DNA of 64,000 nt from Betaproteobacteria bacterium (GTDB lineage Bacteria > Pseudomonadota > Gammaproteobacteria > Burkholderiales > Burkholderiaceae_F), in the NCBI GenBank assembly GCA_016861185.1, contig BOKW01000001.1:186001-250000 (forward strand), in the 5' to 3' direction. Made by a program: the position numbers and the translations under genes. Below the pieces are notes generated by a model, which was not told where the DNA came from, did not search any database, and saw only the letters and a list, made by a program, of their open reading frames with translations. Positions 46,745 to 56,171 of the stretch are shown here, piece after piece (positions within the stretch are counted from its first letter, which is position 1; every line of letters begins with the position of its first letter).

Positions 46745-49036
46745 ATGCAGACAGCGGAACGGTTCGTGCGACTGGCCGCCGCGGCGTTGGCCGTGCTGGC
46801 GCTCGCGGCGTGCGGAGGCGGCGGTGGCGGTGGCGGCAGCGCGCCGGCGCCCGCGCCGTCGGTTGCGCCGCAGATCAGTATGCAGCCGGGCAGCCGCGCG
46901 CTCGCGGTCGGGCTGACGGCGACCTTCAGCGTCGGCGCGATCGGCACGCCGCCGCTTGCGTATCAGTGGTTGAAGAACGGCATGCCGATCACCGGCGCCA
47001 CCGACGCGAGCTACACGACGCCGCCGGCGACGCTGGCTGACGACGGCGCGCGCTTTTCGGTGGTCGTCTCGAACGCCGCGGGAGCAACGGCCAGCGCGCA
47101 GGCGACGCTCGCGGTGTATCCGACGCCGGCGCCGGCCGCGAGCTGCGCCAATCCTGCCGATGCGTTTTCCGCGCTCGGCGACGTGAGTGTGGCGGTCGGC
47201 AAGGCGGCCGGCGCGGTCGTCGCCAATTGCGCAGGCACCGGCACGCTCACCCACGTGCGCTGGACGCAGACGGCCGGCAACGCAGTCGCGCTGATCTCGG
47301 ACAAGACGCAGGCGATCAGCTTCGAACCGACTTCCGCCGGCGTCTACGCGTTCCGCGCCGACTTCAACGATGCGACCGGCACCGCGCGCAGCGCCAGCGT
47401 CGCGGTCACTGCGGTCGCGGGCGGCGCTACCGTGCTCGCGCGGGCCGATCACGCCGTGCGCAAGGGCGGCAACGTGTCGCTGCGCGCATGGACGACGCTG
47501 CCGCCCGGCGACGCGATTGCGTCGCTCGCGTGGACGCAGATCGAAGGTCCGCCGGTCGTGCTGGACGTGGCCGATCCGCACCGCGTGCTGTTCACGGCGC
47601 CGGACGTTGCGCGCGACACGCTGCTGCGCTTTCGCGTGACGCTGCGGACGACCCAGGGGCTCGTCGACAGCGACGACGCGCTCGTGCTGGTCGAGAACTA
47701 CGCGCAGGCGCCGGACAACAGCAACCCGCACGTCTTCAGCGGGCTGCACGTGTCGCGCGTGTACCCGTACAAGGCGACGAGCCCGTTCGCGGCCGATCTC
47801 GTCCGCTGCACCTACGACGCAGCGCTGCGGTGGACCGACCCGGGCAGGAACGCCTGCACGCTCGCCACACTGCCCTTCCTGCACCAGACCACGGGCGGCA
47901 ACGAGCCGACGGTCGCGCAGATCATGGATCGCGTGCTCGTGTCGCACGACTGGATGGGCGCGGTGTTCGAGCAGTTCATCGCCGGCTCCGACAAGGCCGA
48001 CATCCGCCGCCTGCTCAACGGCGTCACTGCGATCGTCATCGGCGCGCAGGTGCGGCCTTCCTTCTACTACGGACTGACCGGCGCGATCTATCTGGACGCC
48101 GACAACTTATGGCTGACGCCGGAGCAGCGCGACGTGATCAACGAAGCGCCCGACTTCCGCTCCGACTTCGACCGCGACCTCGCCTACTCCGGCGTTTGGC
48201 GCTACACGCTGAACAACAACAACGTCTTCCTGCCCTGGCCGGCGACGTCGCGGCTGACGCGCACCGTCGACTACCTGCTGTACGAGGCGGGCTGGCTGAT
48301 GTACCACGAGCTGGCGCACGCGAGCGACTTCCTGCCACCCGCGACGCGCGGCGCGCTGAACAACGCCGCGACCGTGTGGGACAACGTCGGGCCGCGCTTC
48401 GCGAATGCGCAGCTGCCGTCCGACGACCTGGCGCGCAGCCTGCCGCTGCAGTCGGCCGAGATGCGCGCGCTCGCGCTGGTGAAGTTTCAGGGCGTGACGG
48501 CCACGCCGGCGCAGCGCGCCTACACGCCGCAGCAGGTCGCCGGCTTCTTCGCGCCCGACCGCGCGACCGACGAATACAACTACTCGACGACGCGCGAGGA
48601 CATCGCGATGCTGTTCGAGGAGTTCATGATGTTCCGCAACCATGGCGTGCGGCGCGACGTGGCGATCACCGACAAGATCGGACCGACGACGACCGGCGCC
48701 ACGCTGATCGTGCGCTGGGGCCAACGCGGCCGCGTCGCGGAGACGGCGGTCCGCCCGCGCGTGAAGCTCGCCGTCGGCAGCCTCGCGCCGTGGATCGATC
48801 CGGCGAGCGTCGACGCCTTTCCCGCCCCGCTTGCGATGCGCGCAGGCAAAAGCTGGAACGCGAACCTCGTGCTGCCCGCGCCACCGAGCGGCGTCGGCGC
48901 GGCGGCGGTGCGTACGCCGGCGTCGAAGGCCGAGGACGCCTACCTGCTCGAGCGCGCCCAGCGGCGCGGTCGCGGCGGCATTCCGGGGTTGCTGGGCGAG
49001 CGATCGTTCGGCGCGGAGGGGGCTCGTTCGCGCTGA
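46745..49036 (+). CDS. Lipoprotein with immunoglobulin-like domains and a HExxH zinc-protease motif
   Basis: The 763-residue protein has a lipoprotein signal (LALAAC, Cys at 23) and a Gly-rich spacer. An I-set/Ig-like domain follows at about 40-125 (AVGLTATFSVGAIGTPPLAYQWLKNGMPITGATDASYTTP), then PKD-like strands to about residue 330. The C-terminal part contains WLMYHELAHASDFLPP, with HELAH at 521-525 as a zinc-metalloprotease signature. EDIAMLFEEFMMFRNHG about 100 residues later could supply a third ligand. I cannot name a family. It is probably a surface or periplasmic protease-like lipoprotein. A GGAAACG site precedes ATG 46745. Confidence 0.68.
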   Translation: MQTAERFVRLAAAALAVLALAACGGGGGGGGSAPAPAPSVAPQISMQPGSRALAVGLTATFSVGAIGTPPLAYQWLKNGMPITGATDASYTTPPATLADDGARFSVVVSNAAGATASAQATLAVYPTPAPAASCANPADAFSALGDVSVAVGKAAGAVVANCAGTGTLTHVRWTQTAGNAVALISDKTQAISFEPTSAGVYAFRADFNDATGTARSASVAVTAVAGGATVLARADHAVRKGGNVSLRAWTTLPPGDAIASLAWTQIEGPPVVLDVADPHRVLFTAPDVARDTLLRFRVTLRTTQGLVDSDDALVLVENYAQAPDNSNPHVFSGLHVSRVYPYKATSPFAADLVRCTYDAALRWTDPGRNACTLATLPFLHQTTGGNEPTVAQIMDRVLVSHDWMGAVFEQFIAGSDKADIRRLLNGVTAIVIGAQVRPSFYYGLTGAIYLDADNLWLTPEQRDVINEAPDFRSDFDRDLAYSGVWRYTLNNNNVFLPWPATSRLTRTVDYLLYEAGWLMYHELAHASDFLPPATRGALNNAATVWDNVGPRFANAQLPSDDLARSLPLQSAEMRALALVKFQGVTATPAQRAYTPQQVAGFFAPDRATDEYNYSTTREDIAMLFEEFMMFRNHGVRRDVAITDKIGPTTTGATLIVRWGQRGRVAETAVRPRVKLAVGSLAPWIDPASVDAFPAPLAMRAGKSWNANLVLPAPPSGVGAAAVRTPASKAEDAYLLERAQRRGRGGIPGLLGERSFGAEGARSR

Positions 49037-49217
49037 ACGCGTCGGCACGCGCACGCTGCGGGCGTCTCCCGCACCGGTATCGGAACGCGGTCGGCCGGAC
49101 GATCGCCGTCGGCTCTCGCGCTCGCGCCGCGCTTCGTGCCGCGCTGGTCGCGGCTCGTGCCGCAACCGCCGCATCCGGTCGCGGCCGACCTTGCGGCGCG
49201 CGGCGCCCGGCTGCAGC

Positions 49218-50486
49218 ATGCGCGGCATGAGCCTGCACCACCGGATCTTCGCGCTGCTCCTGCTGGGCCGCTTCCCGCTGCCGACCGAAGTCGCCGACAT
49301 CGATGCGGCGCTCGCGTGGGCGCGGCGAACCTGGGCCTGGCTCGCGCTGGCGTACGCGGCCGCCCTGTGGCTGACGGTCTGGCCGGCGTTTGCCGCGGAT
49401 CAGCCGCTGCCGTACCGCGTGATCGCACTGGTCGCCACGCACTTCCTGCTGTACGCGATCGCGGCGACGACCGCGGGCTGCTGGGTCGGGTTCCGCGTCG
49501 GCTATTTCGCCGCGTCGATCGGCCCCGCGATCCAGGCGACGGTGGGCGTCGGCGTGCTGCTGCTCGTCTGGTATTTCCTGCGCGCCGATCCGGACTGGCA
49601 GGGGGCATTCCGCGACTGGGCGCGCGACACCTTCATGTCGGTCGGCTGGTTCCTCGGCGGGTACCTCGTGCTCGCGTTCGTCGTCCCCGATCTGGTCGCG
49701 CGGCTGCGCCGGCGCGAACGCGCGTCGATCACGCGCGCGCTGAAAGCCGAAGCGGCCTCCGAACGACTCGCGCGGCAGAGTGCCGAAAGCGAGCTGCGCC
49801 TGCTGCAGGCGCAGGTCGAGCCGCACTTCCTGTACAACACGCTCGCCAACCTGCGCTATCTGATCCAGAAAAACTCGCCCGACGCGCTGGCGATGACCGA
49901 CGCGCTGATCGAGTACCTGCGCACCTCCGTGCCCGACATGCGCGCCCGGCGCGTCACGCTGGGGCGCGAAGCGGACCACGTGCGGCACTACCTTGACATC
50001 ATGCGGATGCGGCTCGGCGGCCGGCTCGAATTCGGCGTCGACGTGCCCGAGCCGCTACGCGCGGTCGAGCTGCCGCCCCTGGTGCTGCTGACGCTGGTCG
50101 AGAACGCGATCAAGCACGGCATCGCGCCGCTCGTCGAAGGCGGCCGCGTCGACGTGCGCGCGCGCGAAGCGGGCGACGCCGTCGTCATCGAAGTCGCCGA
50201 TAGCGGCGCGGGCCTCGGCGCCGCGAAGGAGGCGCCGGTCACCGAAGCGTCCACCGGCGCAGGACTGGCGAACGCGCGCGGGCGGCTGTGGCTGACCTAC
50301 GGCGACGCCGCTGGATTGACGCTCGCGGCCAATGCGCCGCGCGGCACCGTGGCCACGCTGCGGATTCCGCGCGAGGTCGCTGCCGCGCCCGCCGCGCGCG
50401 AACCGCGCGTGCTGGTGATGTCGACCGAGGAGTGGGCGCGCATGAAGGGTTCCCTGCCACCGACCGACGAAAGGCCCGCCGCATGA
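49218..50486 (+). CDS. LytS/AlgZ-type sensor histidine kinase
   Basis: The 422-residue protein has an N-terminal membrane part of about four helices (about residues 35-165). A His-kinase domain of the LytS type follows, with the H-box QAQVEPHFLYNTLANLRYLI, then LPPLVLLTLVENAIKHGIAP (N-box) and IEVADSGAGL. ATG 49218 or 49227 are both possible starts. The stop overlaps the response-regulator ATG, so the pair works together. The pair resembles AlgZ/AlgR, regulators that control type IV pilus minor-pilin operons in pseudomonads, which is interesting next to the pilin clusters; this link is only inferred. Confidence 0.85.
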   Translation: MRGMSLHHRIFALLLLGRFPLPTEVADIDAALAWARRTWAWLALAYAAALWLTVWPAFAADQPLPYRVIALVATHFLLYAIAATTAGCWVGFRVGYFAASIGPAIQATVGVGVLLLVWYFLRADPDWQGAFRDWARDTFMSVGWFLGGYLVLAFVVPDLVARLRRRERASITRALKAEAASERLARQSAESELRLLQAQVEPHFLYNTLANLRYLIQKNSPDALAMTDALIEYLRTSVPDMRARRVTLGREADHVRHYLDIMRMRLGGRLEFGVDVPEPLRAVELPPLVLLTLVENAIKHGIAPLVEGGRVDVRAREAGDAVVIEVADSGAGLGAAKEAPVTEASTGAGLANARGRLWLTYGDAAGLTLAANAPRGTVATLRIPREVAAAPAAREPRVLVMSTEEWARMKGSLPPTDERPAA

Positions 50487-51250
50487 GCGAAAAAAGACCG
50501 ACCGCAATCATCGCCGACGACGAGCCGCTGCTGCGCGCGCAGCTCGCCGAAACGCTGGCCGCGCTGTGGCCGGAGCTGGCGATCGTCGGCATGGCCGCGC
50601 ACGGCGAAGGGGCGGTGCAGCTCGTCGCGCGCCACCGGCCCGACATCGTCTTCCTCGACATCGAGATGCCGGGTATGAACGGGTTGCAGGCGGCGGCACA
50701 GATCAAGGGCCTTGCGCACATCGTCTTCGTGACCGCGTACCACCAGTACGCCGTTGAGGCCTTCGAGCGCGGCGCCATCGACTACGTGCTGAAACCCGCG
50801 ACCGACGCGCGCCTGCGCGAGACGGTCGAGCGGCTGAAGGCGCGCGTGCGGGAGGCGGCGCCGCCGGCCGAGGACATGGCGCGCGTGATCGCGCAGGTCG
50901 CCACCGCGCTCGGCAAGCCGAATCCGGTCCGGCTGAAGTGGATCCAGGCGTCGGTCGGCAGCCAGATCCGGCTGATCCCGGTGGCCGACGTCTTGTACTT
51001 CCAGTCGGACCTGAAGTACACGCGCGTGGTCACGCGCGAGGCCGAATCGCTGATTCGCAAACCGCTGAAGGAACTGCTCGACGAGCTCGACACAGAGGTC
51101 TTCTGGCAGGTGCACCGCGCGACGATCGTTAACTCGAGCGCGATCGCGCACGTCGTGCGCGAGGACGACAAGCTGTCGCTCGCGCTGAAGCAGCGGCCCG
51201 ACCGGCTCGAAGTCAGCCGCAGCTTCGCGCATCTGTTTCGCAGCATGTAG
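50483..51250 (+). CDS. LytTR-family response regulator (AlgR-like)
   Basis: The 255-residue protein has an N-terminal receiver: AIIADDEPLLRAQL (acidic pocket), VFLDIEMPGMNGL (phospho-acceptor Asp) and YVLKPATDARL (Lys). The C-terminal LytTR DNA-binding domain contains LIPVADVLYFQSDLKYTRVVTREAESLIRKPLKELLDEL, VFWQVHRATIVNSSAI and DRLEVSRSFAHLFR. It is translationally coupled (ATGA) to the upstream kinase gene. Phosphorylation should control DNA binding; the targets are unknown. Confidence 0.92.
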   Translation: MSEKRPTAIIADDEPLLRAQLAETLAALWPELAIVGMAAHGEGAVQLVARHRPDIVFLDIEMPGMNGLQAAAQIKGLAHIVFVTAYHQYAVEAFERGAIDYVLKPATDARLRETVERLKARVREAAPPAEDMARVIAQVATALGKPNPVRLKWIQASVGSQIRLIPVADVLYFQSDLKYTRVVTREAESLIRKPLKELLDELDTEVFWQVHRATIVNSSAIAHVVREDDKLSLALKQRPDRLEVSRSFAHLFRSM

Positions 51251-51257
51251 GCCTGCG

Positions 51258-51884
51258 ATGCCCGAATTCACGACGCGCGATCCTTCGCAGGCGGCGTTCT
51301 GGGACGAGCGCTTCGCCGCGAACTTCACGCCGTGGGACCAGGGCGCGGTGCCGCCGGCGCTCGGGCGCTGGCTCGCGCGCGCCGCGCTCGCGCCCGGCGC
51401 GCGCGTGCTGGTCCCCGGCTGCGGCAGCGCGTACGAGGCGGCGTTTCTCGACGCTGCCGGCTTCGCCGTGCTGTCGATCGACATCGCTGAGGCGGCGCTG
51501 GCGCGGGCGCGCGCCGTGCTGCCGGCCGATGTCGCCGGCCGCGTACTGCGCAAGGCGGACTTCTTCGCTTTCGCAGCCGAGCCGTTTGATGCGATCTACG
51601 AGCGCGCTTTCCTGTGCGCGCTGCCGCCTCGGCTGTGGCCGGCGTACGCGGCGCGCTGCGCGGAGTTGCTCGAGCCGGACGGTTGGCTCGCGGGGCTATT
51701 CTTCATCGATCCGGCGCCGCCCGAGCCGCGCCGCGGACCGCCGTTTGCGATGACGCGCGCCGAGCTGGATGCGCTGCTCGCGCCGGCGTTCGAGTGCACG
51801 GAGGACCAGGTGATCGCCTCGGGCGAGTCGATCGAGGTGTTCGCCGGCCGCGAGCGCTGGATGGTCTGGCGAAGCCGCGGCTGA
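51258..51884 (+). CDS. Thiopurine S-methyltransferase-family SAM-dependent methyltransferase
   Basis: The 208-residue protein has the TPMT layout: FWDERFAANFTPWDQGAVPPAL, the SAM motif VLVPGCGSAYEAAFLDAAG, FDAIYERAFLCALPPRLWPAYA and GLFFIDPAPPEPRRGPPF. Bacterial members methylate thiols, selenium or tellurium compounds; the substrate here is open. It starts 7 bp after the response-regulator stop and may be co-transcribed. Confidence 0.85.
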   Translation: MPEFTTRDPSQAAFWDERFAANFTPWDQGAVPPALGRWLARAALAPGARVLVPGCGSAYEAAFLDAAGFAVLSIDIAEAALARARAVLPADVAGRVLRKADFFAFAAEPFDAIYERAFLCALPPRLWPAYAARCAELLEPDGWLAGLFFIDPAPPEPRRGPPFAMTRAELDALLAPAFECTEDQVIASGESIEVFAGRERWMVWRSRG

Positions 51885-52005
51885 GCCTGCCGTTGCGCGC
51901 GCGGGACAGTCGCGGCGGCGTCGAATCCCGGCGGCAGCGATCGACAGCGCGGCGGCGCTGCCCCGTTCCTATAATCGCCGCCACTTTCCGCACCGGGCCG
52001 ACGCC

Positions 52006-53454
52006 ATGACGCTGATCTTTTTCGTGGTCCTCTACCTGCTGGCGTCGATCGCGATCGGCCTGTACGCCGCCTCGCGCGTGAAGAACACCGCGGACTACGC
52101 GATCGCCGGGCGTTCGCTGCCGCTGTACATCATCGTCGCGACGACCTTCGCGACCTGGTTCGGCTCCGAGACCGTGCTCGGCATTCCGTCGAAGTTCGTC
52201 GAGGGCGGTCTGTCGAAGACCGTCGAGGACCCGTTCGGCGCGAGCCTGTGCCTGGTCTTCGTCGGCATGTTCTTCGCGCGCCGGCTGTACAACATGAACC
52301 TGCTGACGATCGGCGACTTCTATCGCCAGCGCTACGGCAAGGGGGTGGAGATCTTCAGCGCGATCGTGATCCTGATCTCGTACCTCGGCTGGGTCGCCGC
52401 GCAGATCACCGCGCTCGGGCTCGTGTTCCACCTGCTGTCGGCCGGCGCGATCAGCATCGCCACCGGCATGGCGCTCGGCACCGTCGTCGTGCTCGTCTAC
52501 ACGCTGTTCGGCGGCATGTGGTCGGTCGCGCTGACCGACTTTTTCCAGATGGTCATCATCGTGATCGGACTCGCGCTGATCGCGGTCTTCGCGGCCGATC
52601 TGGCCGGCGGCACCAACAAGGTGGTCGCCTACGCGGCCGAGCGCGACATGTTCAGGTTCTTCCCGGAGGCGAATGCGCAGGCGTGGCTGTTCTGGCTCGG
52701 CTCGGCGATCACGATCATGATCGGCTCGATCCCGCAGCAGGACGTGTTCCAGCGCGTGATGTCGGCGAAGGACGCGGACACCGCCGTCAAGGGCCCGATC
52801 ATCGGCGGCATCAGCTACCTGCTGTTCGCCGGCGTGCCGATGTTCATCGGCCTGTCGGCTTTCCTGATCATGCCGGAGGCGGCCTCGACGCTGCTGAAGG
52901 AGGACTCGCAGAAGGTGCTGCCCACGCTCGTGATGGAGCACATGCCGGTCTGGCTGCAGGTGTTCTTCTTCGGCGCATTGTTGAGCGCCATCATGTCGAC
53001 CGCCTCGGCCACGCTGCTCGCACCGTCGACGACCTTCGTCGAGAACGTGCTGAAGAACTTCGTGAAGATGAACGACCGGCAGTCGCTGCGCTACATGCGC
53101 GTCACTGTGTTCGTGTTCACCTGCATCGTGCTCGGCTACAGCATCCGCATGGAGGGCACGCCGATCTACGAGCTGGTCGCCAAGGCCTACCAGTTCCCGG
53201 TGGTCGGCGCGTTCTGGCCGCTGGTGTGCGGGCTGTACTGGAAGCGCGCGACCAAGCAGGGCGCGATCTGGTCGATCGTGCTCGGCATGTCGACCTGGGC
53301 GATGCTCGACTTTACGCCGCTGGGCGAGGCCTTCCCGTCGGTGCTGGGCGGCTTCCTGCTCGCCGCCGTCGGCATGGTGGCCGGCTCGCTCGTGCCGACC
53401 GCGGGCAATCGCGCGCACCACGCGAGCCACAAGCACGGCGCGCAGGGCGCCTGA
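52006..53454 (+). CDS. Sodium:solute symporter family transporter
   Basis: This 482-residue, very hydrophobic protein has about 13 membrane segments. It shows the SSS-family start (LIFFVVLYLLASIAIGLYAASRVKNTADYAIAGRSLPLYIIVATTFATWFGSETVLGIPS) and later segments such as FGALLSAIMSTASATLLAPSTTFVENVL. The family couples Na+ entry to uptake of sugars, amino acids, proline, pantothenate or organic acids. The substrate is not clear. A TATAAT -10-like element lies at 51970-51975 but has no good -35. Confidence 0.9.
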   Translation: MTLIFFVVLYLLASIAIGLYAASRVKNTADYAIAGRSLPLYIIVATTFATWFGSETVLGIPSKFVEGGLSKTVEDPFGASLCLVFVGMFFARRLYNMNLLTIGDFYRQRYGKGVEIFSAIVILISYLGWVAAQITALGLVFHLLSAGAISIATGMALGTVVVLVYTLFGGMWSVALTDFFQMVIIVIGLALIAVFAADLAGGTNKVVAYAAERDMFRFFPEANAQAWLFWLGSAITIMIGSIPQQDVFQRVMSAKDADTAVKGPIIGGISYLLFAGVPMFIGLSAFLIMPEAASTLLKEDSQKVLPTLVMEHMPVWLQVFFFGALLSAIMSTASATLLAPSTTFVENVLKNFVKMNDRQSLRYMRVTVFVFTCIVLGYSIRMEGTPIYELVAKAYQFPVVGAFWPLVCGLYWKRATKQGAIWSIVLGMSTWAMLDFTPLGEAFPSVLGGFLLAAVGMVAGSLVPTAGNRAHHASHKHGAQGA

Positions 53455-53462
53455 GTGCGACC

Positions 53463-54386
53463 CTACCCGCGCGCGCCCGAGGCGGCGAGCACGGTGAAGT
53501 CCTCCGCGTAGCGGCGCAGCTTGCGCAGCAGCGTCGCGCGCTGCTCGTCGGAGGCGCTGTTGACGAGCTGCGCGATCAGCTCCGCATTGGCCTGCCGGAA
53601 GGCGACGACGCGCTCGGCGCGCTCGCGTTCGGCCGGCATCGCGAGCCGCGCGAAGTACTCGCGCAGCCACTGCGCCGCCGTCGCTTCGTTGGGCCGCTCG
53701 CGCTGGATGCGCCCGAGCACCGCGAGCAGGTCCTGCTGCCGCCGCTCACGCTCGTCCATCCAGAACTCCTGGTTGCTCGGCCGCGCCGCGAGCGCGTTAC
53801 GGATCAGCTCGCGCTGCCGGGCGTCGAGCCGACCGAACCACGACTCGGCGCGCTCCGCGTAGCGCTTGACGCGGTCGTCGAGCGACTCGCGCCCGGCGAA
53901 GCGCACCAGCTCGCGCCGCGCCTTCGAGGTGTCCTGCGCGAGCTTGCCCGCAAAGCGCTCGAGCTGCGCCGGCGCCAGCGTCAGCGCGAGCGCCGCGAGG
54001 TCGGGCGCGGCGCGCTCGCCGAGCACGGCGAGTCGCGCGTAGAGGTCGTTCTGGAAGGCGAGCACGTCGGCCGCGCTGACCGGCCCGGCAAGCTTCGCCT
54101 GCGTCCCTTCGATCAGCTCCGCGTAGCCGCGCAATTGCGTCGCGCGATGCCAGTCGAGCAGCGCGCGGGTGCGGGCGCGCGCCAGCTCTTCCTGCGCGTC
54201 GTCGAGATCGAAGTAGCTGTCGAGCGAGTACAGCAGCAGCGTGTCGGCGTTGTTGTAGCCGAGCTGGATCGACGAGCACGCCGCCAGCAGGAACGCCGCG
54301 CTCGCCGCGACGAAGGCGCGCGCACGGCGGCCGAGCGCGCCGAGCCGGTGCGAGGCGAACCCGGTGCTACGATTCCCGGCCTTCAT
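53463..54386 (-). CDS. DUF6279-type lipoprotein
   Basis: The 307-residue protein has a lipoprotein signal ([10 protein letters not shown], Cys at 37). The pattern [54 protein letters not shown] follows, then a helical, Arg/Glu-rich body including [35 protein letters not shown]. It corresponds to a proteobacterial outer-membrane-linked lipoprotein family of unknown function. The ATG at 54386 is only 19 bp from the divergent glmU start. It converges on the symporter gene. Confidence 0.78.
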   Translation of the reverse strand: MKAGNRSTGFASHRLGALGRRARAFVAASAAFLLAACSSIQLGYNNADTLLLYSLDSYFDLDDAQEELARARTRALLDWHRATQLRGYAELIEGTQAKLAGPVSAADVLAFQNDLYARLAVLGERAAPDLAALALTLAPAQLERFAGKLAQDTSKARRELVRFAGRESLDDRVKRYAERAESWFGRLDARQRELIRNALAARPSNQEFWMDERERRQQDLLAVLGRIQRERPNEATAAQWLREYFARLAMPAERERAERVVAFRQANAELIAQLVNSASDEQRATLLRKLRRYAEDFTVLAASGARG

Positions 54387-54405
54387 CCGACCCCCTTTCG
54401 CCGCG

Positions 54406-55782
54406 ATGAACGTCGTCATCCTGGCCGCGGGCCAGGGCAAGCGCATGCGCTCGAGCCTGCCGAAGGTGCTGCATCCCCTCGCAGGCAAGCCCATGCTAGC
54501 GCACGTGATCGCCGCGGCACAGGCGGCGGACCGGGCCTGCGGCGGCGTGGCGCGCGTCGCGGTCGTGATCGGCCACGGCGCCGAGCAGGTGCGCCGGGCT
54601 TTTTCCGACCGCTCCGACCTGCATTGGGTCTTGCAGGAAACGCAGCTCGGCACCGGCCACGCCGTGCGGCAGGCGGCCGGCTGGCTCGACGACGCCGTTC
54701 CCACGCTCGTGCTGTACGGCGACGTGCCGCTGGTGCGGCCGGCCACGCTCGCGCGGCTGATGCAGGCCGCGGCTGATCACGTCGGCTTGCTGACGGTGCG
54801 GCTCGCCGATCCGGACGGCTACGGCCGCGTGGTCCGCGACTGGCACGGCAACGTGCTGAAGATCGTCGAGCAGAAGGACGCGAGCGACGAGGAGCGCCGC
54901 ATCGACGAGGTCAACACCGGCATCCTGGTCGCGCCGACCGCGCGGCTGAAGCGCTGGCTCGCCGCGCTTTCGAACGACAACGCGCAGCACGAGTACTACC
55001 TGACCGACGTGATCGCGCAGGCCGTGCGCGAGGGCGTCACGGTCAATGCGGTCGTCGCCGAAGAGGCCGAGGAGACGCTCGGCGTCAACAGCAAGTCGCA
55101 GCTCGCCGAGCTGGAGCGCGTCGCGCAGCGCAGGACCGCCGAGCGCCTGATGGAGGCGGGTGCGACGCTCGCCGACCCGGCGCGCATCGACGTGCGCGGC
55201 GAGCTCGTCGTCGGCGCCGACGTGTTCATCGACGTCGGCTGCGTGTTCGAGGGCAAGGTGGAGCTGGCCGACGGCGTTTACATCGGCCCGCACAACCTGC
55301 TGCGCGACGTGACGGTCGGCGCGGGCACGGAGGTGCTCGGCTTCTGCTACCTGGAGCGCGCGCAGATCGGCGCGCACGCGCGTATCGGTCCCTTTGCGCG
55401 CACGCGGCCCGACGTCGTGCTCGCCGACGAGGTGCACATCGGCAACTTCGTCGAGGTCAAGAACTCGACGCTCGGCCACGGCTCGAAAGCGAACCACCTC
55501 GCCTACGTCGGCGACGCCGAGGTCGGCGCCCGCTGCAACATCGGCGCCGGCACGATCGTCGCCAACTACGACGGCGCCAACAAGCACAAGACCGTGATCG
55601 AGGACGACGTGCACACGGGCTCCAACAGCGTGCTGGTCGCACCCATCACGATCGGTGCGGGTGCGACGGTCGGCGCCGGCTCGACCGTCAGCAAGCTCGT
55701 GCCCGCCGGCAAGCTCACCGTCGCCCGCGCCAAGCAGCAGACGATCGAGCACTGGAAGCGCCCGACCAAACAGAAGAAGTGA
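54406..55782 (+). CDS. glmU: Bifunctional UDP-N-acetylglucosamine pyrophosphorylase / glucosamine-1-phosphate N-acetyltransferase
   Basis: The 458-residue GlmU makes UDP-GlcNAc from glucosamine-1-phosphate, acetyl-CoA and UTP for peptidoglycan and LPS. The N-terminal uridyltransferase motif is [27 protein letters not shown], with LYGDVPLV and EVNTGI. The C-terminal left-handed helix of hexapeptide repeats includes [43 protein letters not shown] and [21 protein letters not shown] (catalytic His region). It forms an amino-sugar locus with glmS downstream. Confidence 0.97.
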   Translation: MNVVILAAGQGKRMRSSLPKVLHPLAGKPMLAHVIAAAQAADRACGGVARVAVVIGHGAEQVRRAFSDRSDLHWVLQETQLGTGHAVRQAAGWLDDAVPTLVLYGDVPLVRPATLARLMQAAADHVGLLTVRLADPDGYGRVVRDWHGNVLKIVEQKDASDEERRIDEVNTGILVAPTARLKRWLAALSNDNAQHEYYLTDVIAQAVREGVTVNAVVAEEAEETLGVNSKSQLAELERVAQRRTAERLMEAGATLADPARIDVRGELVVGADVFIDVGCVFEGKVELADGVYIGPHNLLRDVTVGAGTEVLGFCYLERAQIGAHARIGPFARTRPDVVLADEVHIGNFVEVKNSTLGHGSKANHLAYVGDAEVGARCNIGAGTIVANYDGANKHKTVIEDDVHTGSNSVLVAPITIGAGATVGAGSTVSKLVPAGKLTVARAKQQTIEHWKRPTKQKK

Positions 55783-55827
55783 ATGCGCTGCTCGCCAGCG
55801 CGGAATCTCGCGCAGGGCGCGGCGCAA

Positions 55828-55994
55828 CCCCCCTTTCGTAAAGGGGGGCAGGGGGGATCTCGAGGCGCGACCAAGCGCGAAGCCATGTCTATCCGCGCGA
55901 AACCGCAAATCCCCCCGCGCGCTGCGCGCGCGGCGCCTTTGCGAAAGGGGGCCGATGGGCGCAACGTAGCGACCTTTCGCAAGGCGGAGACCCA
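55828..55994. repeat. Tandem palindromic repeat, unit 1
   Basis: The unit begins CCCCCCTTTCGTAAAGGGGG and continues with GGCAGGGGGGAT; about 80 bp later it has the complementary ATCCCCCCGC and a second CCTTT-GCGAAAGG palindrome. It is closely matched by unit 2 with a 167-bp period. The layout, a palindrome at each end and complementary G/C runs, is that of a mobile or dispersed intergenic repeat. Confidence 0.7.
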
Positions 55995-56140
55995 CCCCCC
56001 TTTGGTAAAGGGGGGCAGGGGGGATTTCGCGGCGCGACCATGTGCGAAGCCGCGCCCATCTGCACGAGACAGAAGATCCCCCCGCGCTGCGCGCGGCCCC
56101 CTTTACGAAGGGGGCTCGTGGTCGCTACCCGAAGGCGGTT
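55995..56140. repeat. Tandem palindromic repeat, unit 2
   Basis: The second unit opens CCCCCCTTTGGTAAAGGGGG, repeats GGCAGGGGGGAT and the downstream GGCGCGACCA, and later has GATCCCCCCGCGCTGCGCGC and CCCCCTTTACGAAGGGGG. It has several substitutions relative to unit 1, so the duplication is not recent. Confidence 0.7.
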
Positions 56141-56171
56141 CGCGCAATCCGCGATCCGCAATCCGCGCCGC

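Larger units (their letters stand above)
55783..56171. other. Repeat-filled intergenic region between glmU and lrp
   Basis: The genes on either side converge here. Almost all of the 389 bases are repeats: two tandem palindromic units at 55828-55994 and 55995-56140, and GCAATCC-type heptads at about 56145-56166. No gene is recognised. Confidence 0.7.

Noticed and set aside
55828..56140. CRISPR array
   Set aside because: There are only two long, palindromic units with no short repeat/spacer periodicity, and no cas genes are nearby.
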